Assembly (NCBI GenBank): GCA_032622095.1
Contig: CP136066.1
Location: forward strand, 173,165,164-173,229,163
DNA from: Siphonodentalium dalli
Taxonomy: Eukaryota > Mollusca > Scaphopoda > Gadilida > Siphonodentaliidae
Reading direction: 5' to 3'
Length of the DNA: 64,000 nt
Part shown: positions 21,701-33,700 of the stretch, piece by piece
Layout of the letters: each line of letters opens with the position of its first letter
How positions within the stretch are numbered: the first letter of the stretch is position 1
Position numbers and translations under genes: made by a program
The notes under the pieces: model-generated
What the model was told of the DNA's origin: nothing
The model's database searches: none
What the model saw: only the letters and a program-made list of their open reading frames with translations

Positions 21701-24700
21701 CAATGAAGAGTCCAGGAGGTTTGACACTTTTATATTTAACCCTTTACCCAACAGAAGGGCCATGTGCCAATGCATTCTCTTATATATGCGAGTCGACCAT
21801 AGGTCGCCTCGCATATATAAGAGAATGCATTGGCTTAACACATTAAAAATTATAAAATTGTTAAAGAATGTAAGAAAAAATGGTAAAAAGTGTTAAAAAA
21901 AGATTTTTTTTAGGCCAATGCATTCTCTTATATATGCGAGGCGACCTATGGTCGACTCGCATATATAAGAGAATGCATTGGCACAGGGCATAACTGTAAC
22001 TATCACAATGTGATCAAGGAGCCGGTTCCAATGATATCCATATTTTTATGGTTCTATTGAGACAGACCGAAGATATTTTAGGCTGTTGAAGCTTTATTTG
22101 GCCGGTTTGTTGGGTAAAGGGTTAAATAAGTCTCTGCAGGTAAGTGCAGTAGGTAGATGAACAGAGGAGTTGGTTGTTCGGTGGTCAAAGCGGGAGTGAG
22201 TCTGTATCTCTTAGACTAGAGTAGTTATTCCAACAGTTGGTGTATCATGCGTCCAAATAAGGTCTGAGATATCATGATACCCTTGTCTATGACGTGTACC
22301 ATACTATTGTTTACTATATGATGATACTGGTTTGATCCTCCATCGAGTATACAATGGTTGGTACCAGTCATAACCAATTAAGAATATGATCTTGTTAATT
22401 ATGCTTGTGTGTTCTTATATACTATATATTTATATCTCGCACGTACTGTACTTACTTATACAATTAACCTAGTTACAATCACTGGGGAAAGGAAGTGTAT
22501 CCTAGATCCGGGAAGACATCTAACAATAACTACTATCTTATGTACTATCGGACACTCTTGCATCACTGCACATGCCGATAATGCACATGTGTCTTACTAA
22601 AAATATGAGGCCGGGTATAGGGGCTAATTATGTGATAAATAATTTTATCGACTCCCCGCAGTGTGGGATACTTCACTATGTTTCCCATAAAGAAGCCAAC
22701 TCACTCTTATTCTGGCAAGCTTGTCTTCTAGTGTCATCTTGTCAAGTGGCTCATCCTGTCGCTTTACACCACATTTCTCAGCTATATTATCAATAGCCAT
22801 AAATGTTATTCCAAGCTGTGTCCTCTGAAAAAAAAATATAACTGCACAGTTAAAGAGACATATGGGTACAAGGTTAACATTAAAGCTAGCATTTTTGGTT
22901 TTGTCATATTCTCTACAAATACATACCTAAGTGTTTTGATACTTCAAAAAGATTATTCTGGTCAGGTGGATTTTAATCCTTCCAATGACTGGAGAGTCTT
23001 GAAATTTTGCGAAAAATTTGTGTGAATATCCAAACTGCTGACATATTTCAGAAAAAAATCTACTGAGTTTAAGGAAAATATAAGAATTGAATTTAGATTG
23101 AGTGTGTTTTATTGAGGGGACACATTTATTTCCTTCAATAAAACACACTCAACAAGCCTGCAAATAGTTTGTCTGTCATTTGCAGAATGAGGTCCCCAGA
23201 GGGTGAATTTAGTGATGCAATCCCGCAAAGCAGCTGATTTGTTGTAGAAATCCAATCTTTTGATTCTCATAAAATGTTAGGCATTTGAAAACCTACCTGT
23301 AGACAATGGGAAGAAAATCTAGAGCTGTCGTCGCTCTGAAACTGTGTGTGAAGTTATAATAGTTTCAAGTTATAGATAAGGCAATATACAGTTTCCAGAC
23401 AGTCGAGCATTATATTCCTTTTCCGATTCTGAATTTCAATGAATACAAATAGCGCAGCAGTGGCTATTGTACTGATTACCATGTTCAAAGTTGTACTTTT
23501 TTGGACTTCAATGAGTTCGTAAAAAATGTATTTCAGGTATTTATTAGCATATTTTGATGCCAGGAAAAATTAAAAAGCAGGTACAGTAATGCCCTAAATA
23601 ATCGACTCCTTAACCACAGCAGAATTATGGGTAATTTTTCAGGATTTAGTCGGAAATATGGCTTGTTGCCATTCATCGGAAAGCTCTCAGTGATAGCTTT
23701 CCGATGAATGGCAACAAGCCATATTTCCGACTAAATCCTGAAAAATTACCCATAATTCTGCTGTGGTTAAGGAGTCGATTATTTAAGGCATTACTGTAAC
23801 ATTAGGTGTATTTTTTATCTCAAATCACCATGTGGCTTTAACCCTTTCTTTACTGAATGCTCATTGACGATTAGTTCCAATAGGCATCCTTCTGCACTTG
23901 TATTATCTTTTCGTATTCCTGTCATCTGCTCATATATCCTGAACATCCCTCCAGATCAATAATAGACCATTCCAATATATACTTTTATAAATGAATTGGA
24001 GAATCTATTTAGTAAAGAAAGGGTTAAAATTCACTATTTTTTAGCAAGTTGTGTCATGCACCTTACAAACTGAGCCACTGGGAGTACCTGACTTGGATCT
24101 AGAATGAAACGCTATATCTAACCTTTTCGATCATATCTCCCCTGTTCTTCGAGAAGCTTTGATCCATCTTTGCATTGCTTTCTATAGTTTTGTCGTGCTT
24201 TTCTTGTAGAATTGAGAGCTGACTGTTGAATGAGATCTTTTGTCTATTATTGTCCCCCTTCAGAGTCTCCGTCTTGGCCTTAAATTCTTCATGCTGAGGT
24301 ACAAAAATAATTTCATTGAATATTATGTCCCGACTTGTATACATGTACTTGACAATATATTACCAATGTGATAAGAAATTTATTAGCTGTGTTCAACTCT
24401 CTGCACAGAAGTTTCACAAGTACTCTTTATTTTAACGTTATCATGAAAAACAGTTTTATTTTTACATACTGTAGAGAAAAATTGCCAGTGTTTTTATTCT
24501 GAAGCAATAATTTATTTCATGTTTGTTTTGGTGAGGCATAAATGTATATAGTCCAAATAGAAGTTTTTCATGTATATTAACCCTTTGAGTGCCAAGTCCG
24601 ATTTTTGTATCAACCCATATACCCTGTGCCAATGCATTCTCTTATATATGCGAGTCGACCATAGGTCGCCTCGCATATATAAGAGAATGCATTGGCCTAA

Positions 24701-27700
24701 CAATTTTTATTATTTTTTTTTTTAACAATTTTTTACAATTTTAATAATTTATTCTTATATTCTTTAACACTTTACCCAACAGAACGGCCCTGTGCCAATG
24801 TATTCTCCTATATATGCGAGTCGACCATAGGTCGCCTCGCATATATTAGAGAATGCATTGGCTCAACACATTAAAAATTATAAAATTGTTAAAGAATGTA
24901 AGAAAAAATGGTAAAAAGTGTTAAAAAAAGATTTTTTTTAGGCCAATGCATTCTCTTATATATGCGAGGCGACCTATGGTCGACTCGCATATATAAGAGA
25001 ATGCATTGGCACAGGGCATAACTGTAACTATCACAATGTGGTCAAGGAGCCGGTTCCAATGATATCCATATTTGTATGGTTCTATTGAGACAGACCGAAG
25101 ATATTTTAGGCTGTTGAAGCTTTATTTGGCCGGTTTTGGCCGGTTTGTTGGGTAAAGGGTTAACAGACTTATTTTGTAGGTTTAGGGCAGATGAGATCGG
25201 CCCCTGGCACTCAAAGGGTTAATCTATTTTGATCCCGGGAAAGTGTTAAATATTATCCAAATCACTGGCAATATATATTTTGCAGCATTTTATTGCTTGA
25301 ATTGACAATTTTGTTATCAATCTCACTCGACATATATTTATTACACGCTTGTTACTAGAATTACAGTATTCCTGCTGTGCAATATTAACAAATCCGTATA
25401 TCCCATGTGTTGCATATGCATCCATACATGTTCCATACGCATCCCATTGCCGTCACATGACATAAATTATGTTTGCTGCAACCATGAAACCAGAACTTTA
25501 AAATAAAAGCAATAATCACACATGACAAACCAAGCCATGTACAGTAATGCCCAAAATAATCAACTCCTTAATTAACCACAGCAGAATTATGGGTAATTAT
25601 TCAGGATTTAGTCGGAAATATGGCTTGTTGCCATTCATCGGAAAGCTCTCAGTGAGAGCTTTCCGATGAATGGCAACAAGCCATATTTCCTCAGTGAGAG
25701 CTTTCCGATGAATGGCACAACAAGCCATAAATCCTGAAAAGTTACCCATAATTCTGCTGTGGTTAAGGAGTCGATTATTTAGGGCATTACTGTATGTGCC
25801 TGAATAAACCATGTATGTCTGTTGTTTTTTAATTCATGGATTCTACGACGGGTGACGTGTAATAGACACAGAACTACATGAGTGTGTTTATGGGTTTTTC
25901 GATATGCCACTAATGTGCCATCGCTGAAGGATAGAACCAGTTCTATTCTTCTGCGCTGGCATGCATACCGTATCAACAAACCTATTAACACACTCATGTC
26001 ATTGTGTGTATATATGGCAGCAGATGGTGGCCTTGACATTTTGAACATTCGGCACACCTACTTCGATAAAAATAGCACACCTCCTTCCATAGTATCAACA
26101 CAACTCCTCCCATACTAATATCTTCCATACTATTCCATTGTATGTCAGGATATTTGGGTGGCCACCACACCCTAATTACACACACCTGTTACATTATTCA
26201 TAGCAAATTTCATCAACATAATTTTCCTTGACATAATCAAAGTTGTTTTTATCCTCTTATGGATGACTTAACGTTAAAAGATTTTTACCTCAATAAACAT
26301 TTGATCCAATTTCTCAACTAAATCAAAGTTGGAATCTCCAAGTGTCTTCTGTCTCATCATTAACCCTTTCAGTTTATTGTCTGTTGCCCGGATGTAATCT
26401 GTAAGACAAAAACAGAATGGGAATACTATTTGACCATGAACCTACATTATATTATTTACTATTTAAACTCCAATAAACTTATTCCTTTCAACCCGTCAAA
26501 AACAATGTCAAAATATTTGTGCAGAAAACATGCATTTCGTGACCTTGTGTTCTCCATCAGTACATGGTTGATTCAAAACAAATTGTGATGGAATGAAACT
26601 GTGAAGACCATGTCACAAGCTATGCAAAATAATCATGCCAGTAATGGTTCCTATTATTGAAATGACAAAATGGACTGTCTAAGTCACATTGGCCTGACGA
26701 ATACCAGATTGAAGTTGCGAATGCATGTACAGCTAGGGCACCGATGATAAAACTAACCCTTTCTATACTATATGGATTCTCCTATTCAGTTAGAAAAGTA
26801 TACATTGGAGTGGTCTATTATTCATTTGGAGGGATGTTCAGGTGATAAAATCAGACGACAGACAGAAGAAAAGATAACAAAAGTGCAGAAGGATTTCTAT
26901 CAATTGATGGGAAATGTTCAGATAATAAGTTTAGAAAATTTAGTATGGTCGTTTGTTGAACTTATTATCAGAACAATTCCTGAGGGAACTACTCATCAAT
27001 GAGTATTTAGTATAGAAATGATTAAGTCATTATCAATTTAATAGTACTGACACTGACGTTCCAAAGGAAAATTTGGCTTTTATGGTGATGTTGGCATGGT
27101 TACCATCTAACCATGTCACTACCCTATATGATAATCCAAGGTACAATGTACATGTCACATGATTGAGGCAAAGTAAACTATGAATGCAAAAATATTGATG
27201 GTTATTTCTTATTGTGGGAGGCTTAACCCTTTAATGACGGGAGCTGCATGGGTGAAGCATTAAAAATCCTGTGCCAGTGCATTATCTTATATATGCGAGT
27301 CTCCCATAGGGAGCTTCGGATATATAAGAGAATTCACTGGCTTACAAGGTAAATATTGTTAGGCCAATGTATTCTCTTATATATGTGAGGCTCCCATATA
27401 TGTGAGAATACATTGGCACAGGGTTTTCGCAAAATTTCAGGAAGCTCCAGTCATGGCAGGGTTAATATGGAACTAAAATTTGAAAAACATGTAACTGCAA
27501 TATATCTTGGGAGCCCAGAGTAATAGGACATTAGAATGCCAGCAAACAGTGTTGAAACGGTTAATCATGATTGACTGATGATGCTGGCAAGGGTATGACT
27601 TTTCTGGAAAGCACAGGTGTGTGAACTAGTTTTGGGATATCATCCTCGATGATGATGCGGACTGTTACTTTAAAAAAGTTGTAAATGAAGTAACTCGGAA

Positions 27701-30700
27701 ACTTGAGGCTTGAGTGACAGCTGAACAGTCATTCAATACAGCCAATATAATTCAGTTGATGTAACAGATACAGCAAGTGCATTGAACTTGTACTTTCTAT
27801 ACTAAAAGGATTCTCTCAACCAGTTATAAAAATATACATTGGAACAGTCTTTTATTCATCTGGAGGGGTGGTCAGGAAAATAAGCAGACGACAGATATCA
27901 ATAGAAATGGTTGTTTGTTGAACTTATTTTATCACATAATTAGCCCCTAAACCTGGCCTCATATATTTTTAGTTAGACACACGTGTATTATCGGCACATG
28001 CAGTGACCTAAGAGCTTAGCGTAATGATATTAATCAATGTTATTATTATGTTAATTAGAATATAATTATGATATTCAATTTGTGTTGGTTTATTTAGTGT
28101 TGACTGTGAGATAAACATGGGTGATAAGGGTGGTTGAACAATTCTGACACATTTAAAATGGAACTATATTTTTTCTAGAAGGTGTCTTAAATTTACTTCT
28201 TCTTTGGTTGTGATAAGGAAATCAATATTAATTTTGTTTAATCCCAGCCATTTCGAGATCGTTTTTCATTGCAAAATGTGATTATGTGATAAAAAGGATC
28301 TCAAATTTTTCATATTTCTGTAAAACATTTATAAACGTCGTCCACTAAATTATATTCAAATCGAATTTAGTGCACTCGGTTAATACATTTTGTATAGAAT
28401 ATAGACTCAATAAAGATTATCTACATCAATGATGCTTTATTATAGAAAGTGTTAAACAAGGCTTCATACACTCACCTTCTGGCATAGCATCTATGACTCG
28501 CAGCAAATAAGCTTCATACTTCTTATATCTCTTCATCTTGTTTTCTAAATATTTGTGCCTGAAAAAAAAAAATTATTGGAAAAATTAGGAACTTACTCAT
28601 TATTATCAAGTGAGACAATTCATTTTGGCATCTAAAACATTTTTTTCATTCATAAATTGAACTGAATTGTTTACCTGCCCCATATTGCCCTCCACCCAGT
28701 CTGAGTGAACCCAGACTATTGAACAATTATGCATTTGATAGTCCCTCCACCAAGTGGTTCAGAGGGAGGGACAATTGAATTCATGACTTATTTGTGTATA
28801 GTTTCACAATAAAATAAAAGGCTGCTACGCCACATGTTCCCCGAAAAGGATGCTTTATTTGACCGGTGGCTTTTTTAGAAATGAAAAATTATATTCTGGG
28901 AACAATCATTGAATCAAACTTTGCTTCCAACTGTCTATGTTGAACATATTTGATTAGACACCAGAATAAATATTTGTCATATCAAGTTTCATTCGGATGA
29001 GTTGATATTAACTGGAATTATATCCGGACAACATGAATGAAAGTGTCAATGACACTGTAGCTCAACTTGGAAAGGGAATAATTTAATGTATTACAGTCAA
29101 TGGAGCGATTAGGAATGTGGAGTAAAATCCAAGATGGCTGCTGGCGGCCATGTTTTCGGCCAAATAACCCCAAAATGAGTCGTTCCCATCTACATGTCAT
29201 TGTTAATATACATGACAAATTTTATGATGATCAGACTAAAGGTACGACCTGCAGCCCGTGCTAAAGAATTTAGTCATACAAAGAGTAAAATCCAAGATGG
29301 CTACTGGCGGCCATGTTTTTTGGCCGAATGACCCCAAAATTACTCATTCCCATCTACATGCCAATATTATCATCCATGACAAATTTCATGATGATCAGAA
29401 GAACAGTACGACCTGTACGTGGCCCGTGCTAATGGATTAAATTTTGAAATCCAAGATGGCCACCATGTTTTTTGTCCGAATGACCCCAAAATGACTCGTT
29501 CCCATCTACATCCCAATTTCAACAGCCATGGCAAATTTTATGATGATCAGACTAAAGGTACGACCTGTAGCCCGTGCTAAAGGATTTAGTCATACAAAGA
29601 GTAAAATCCAAGATGGCTGCTGGCGGCCATGTTTTTTGGTCGAATGACCCCAAAATGACTCGTTCCCATCTACATGTCATTATTAACATTCATGACAAAT
29701 TTTATGATGATCAGACAAAAGGTACAACCTCTAGCCCGTGCTAAAGGATTTAGTCATACAAAGAGTAAAATCCAAGATGGCTGCTGGCGACCATATTTTT
29801 GGCCGAATGACCCCAAAAATTACTCGTTCCCATCTACATTTCATTGTTAACATCCATGACAAATTTTATGATGATCAGACTAAAGGTACGACCTGCAGCC
29901 CGTGCTAAAGAATTTAGTCATACAAAGAGTAAAATCCAAGATGGCTACTGGCGGCCATGTTTTTTGCCCGAATGACCCCAAAATTACTCGTTCCCATCTA
30001 CATGTCATTGTTAACATCCATGACTAATTTTATGATGATCTGACCAAAGGTACGACCTGTAGCCCGTGCTAAAGGATTTAGTCATGCAAAGAGTAAATTC
30101 GAAGATGGCTGCTGGCGGCCATGTTTTTTGGCCGAATGACCCCAAAATTACTCGTTCCCATCTACATGTCAATATTAACATCCATGACAAATTTCATGAC
30201 GATCAGACGAAAAGTACGGCCTGTGGCCCGTGCTAATGGATTGAATTTTGAAATCTAAGAATGACCCCAAAATGAATAATTCCGGTACAAATGTTGATGT
30301 CAACAGCTATGACAAATTTCATAATGATCCGATCAAAGGTACGACCTGTAGCCTGTATTGTTGACGCCTTACGCACACACACACACGCACACACAGACGA
30401 CGGACGACAAAGCCATGGCAATAGCTCAAACTTTACAATGTAAAGTTGAGCTAAAAATGGCAATTTCTAAGTCAAACAAGAGCTATGCTGGGCGTACGCT
30501 GGGCGTGCAAAATACGCCCTCTCTGGGGAAACTTGGCGGATGGAACCCAAATTTGAACTTGACCTGTGTTTTGGTAGGAGAAAGTAATATACCAAATTAT
30601 CATTGAATCCGATAAGCTCTAGTAAAATTATCATCCGGACAACAAATTTCAGGGATTTTCTAAGTCAAATTAATTCAAATAAGGGGCATAACTCCGGTGA

Positions 30701-33700
30701 AAATTGGTGGACGGAACCCAAATTCGAACTTGAGCTGTCTTTTCTCCTAATAAACCCACATACCAAATTTGATTGAAATCGGTTCACCCTAACTAAAGTT
30801 ATCATCCGGACAACAAATTTCAGGGATTTTCTAAGTCAAATTACGTCAAAAAAGGGGCCATAACTCTCGCAAAAATTATCGGATTAAAACGAAATTCGGA
30901 CTTGAGCTGTATTTCGATATATGCAATCCACAAAAAAACGGGTTTTGCGTATAAACATTCCAAAATCGAGTTATCATCCGGAAACCAAAAAACATAAGAA
31001 AAACGGAATTTTCTGAGTCGAAAAAGGGGCATAACTCTGCCAAAAATGGTCGGACAGAACCCAAGTTCGAACTTGACCTGTGTTTTGGTGTGAGAAAGTA
31101 ATATACCAAATTTGGATTAATTCCGATAAACTATACTAAAGTTATCATCCGGACAACAAATTTCAAGAATTTTCTAAGTCAAAAAACGTCAAATAAGGGG
31201 CATAACTCCGGTGAAAATTGGTGGGCGGAACCCAAATTCGAACTTGAACTTACTCTTCGGCTAATAAACCCACATACATATTAAATTTGGTTCACTCTAA
31301 CTAAAGTTATGATCCGGAAACCAGGTTAACGGACGCCCGGACGGACGGACGGACCAATACTATAATACGGCCGTTTTTTCAAACGGGCGTATAAAAAGGA
31401 GCATAACACGGGAAAATCATCTGATCAGAACCATAATCGAACTTGACCTCAATAATGTGATGTTTATTAATCAACCATGTTTTGTTCCGATTGGATAATA
31501 CTAACTGGACTGGAGAGATGGACGGCTAGATGCATAGACGGATGGACGCGGCTGATTGCAATAGTCCTACAACTTTAGTCGAGGGTCAATAATTTATAAC
31601 CATAGTAACCTGAGTTTAAGTTCCTCGAGCATCTGTAATAATTGGTCAAATTCGGATGTTTTCTGCTCCTTTAATCTCACTTCCTGCTGATATTTCTGGA
31701 TTGCTCTTCTCCGTTTCGCTTCATTCTCTTTTATGAACTTCTCAAACTTTGATGTTCTATCTTTCATCTGCAAATTTGAAAGAAAAGATATGGACCTACA
31801 GTAATGCCCTAAATAATCGGCTCCTTAACCACAGCAGAATTATGGGTAACTTTTCATTATTTAGTCGGAAATATGGCTTGTTGCCATTCATCGGAAAGCT
31901 CTCACTGCTGTGGTTAAGGAGTCGATTAGTTAGGGCATTACGGTGGTATAAATTGATAAATAAAACATGTATTGCATTCAATTTGCAACCATTTTCAGAT
32001 TTTGGGCTAAATTTTAAATAGCTCAGATTGATGTGATACAGTGATAGTAAGATGTACATCTGTGGATTATCAGGACAATTTTTAGATGTGACAACACAAA
32101 GATATCAATAGAAGTGGGACCAATCGACCCAGGGACAACCTGACCCAGTAAGAATATAGAGATCGAACATTTATGTCCTTTGCTCGCAATTACTGTACTG
32201 CCCTAAGTAAATGACTCATCAAATGGGGTGGCACCCAAGTTAGAATGCACTACGGTTAGACTTTAAACGCAGTTAAAAACCACAAGACAAACAGAGGATT
32301 GTGTGTACGTTAGAACACATGAAACTGTCAACTGGTATGAAATGGTAACTTCCAGTACAATTGCGGCTCCAACAAATTTATATGTCATAGTCAGCAGTTC
32401 GCCATGTACAATGTATCAGCAGTCAAGGAATATAACTAGGGTTTCTTTACGCATATAATTGCGGTGCCACAGCCATAACAAAATCATTTCCTCAGGCCTG
32501 GTCCCCCAACCAATAATATGTTTGATTTTTTCAGAAATTTAGTATGTTGAATCAAAACTTTCTGCCTATATTGGAAACACAATAAAAATGATTTAAACTG
32601 AATTTTGTGGCTAACAGCTAAGTCAGCATTGGAAAGTGTGAAAAATATAAATAATTACCAGGAATTTGAAAACATATCATTAGGCGACTGGTAATTATAT
32701 TAAATGCTGTGTGATTAACCCATGTGCATGCACTTTAATTTGGGTATTGAAATTTGATTATTACCTTCTGCTGTTTCTTCTGTACTTCAATCTGCCTCTC
32801 CGAGCACTCCTCCATTCGTTTCTTGAATTCATGCCTCTTGTATTCAAGCTCATGTTCAACTCTTTCAACCTCAACTTGCTTTTTCAACAGTAGTGTCCTT
32901 TGTAGAGTGTTAAGTCCTGTTTCAATAAGCTTATCTCCTGTTTCTTTAACAACTGGGAATGCAGTTATATCATCTTCATCTTCCCTGCACAAAAGAGACA
33001 TTTCCAATATAGTACAAATAACATATAATTTTAGTATAAATGACATACTCAGTTAGTCTCAGTATATTTGTTCAGTACTTCAATAAAGTGTGGATGCTCT
33101 CTAATATCGCTGAATTGATCAATGCCGCATGGTATCATGCAAAAAGACACCCAGGATCTATCAAATGTGCAAAAAGACACACAGGATCTATCTCCCAAGT
33201 GTACAAAGACACCCAGCATCTCCAAGTCTGACAGTCAAACTAAACACAGTTGGAATACACATTCAAATTCTGTAGAAATTTCACTCGTAAATCACAAACA
33301 AATAATTATTGTAATAATTTAATTATTTAAAGGCCCACTTAAGTTTCGAGTCTCTGATTATATTTTTTATAGTGACTTGATATACGGTTTTAATCTATGC
33401 CATAAAATATGATTAAAATACTATAATTCATCACTATTTGAAACATCTGTGTCTCAGAAGATGCCCACAGAGAAATAGAAAACTGCTGAAGACTTCCCCC
33501 CTCTGGAACCCAGAATGCAACAGAATTCAAACTTTTTCAATGAAAGGGGAAGAACTCTATCTTTAATATAGAGTTATTCCCCTGCATTGAAAATAATACT
33601 GATTTTTACTTCAATCTTGATGACAAAACGCATTGTCAACTCAACAAAAACAATATGTCCACAGTTTATTACACCAGATAAGTTGATAATATAATGTTTT

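Noticed and set aside
29095-31392. Regular direct repeats that might suggest a CRISPR array
   Set aside because: Units are 160-171 bp with no distinct spacers and the genome is animal; these are satellite-like arrays.
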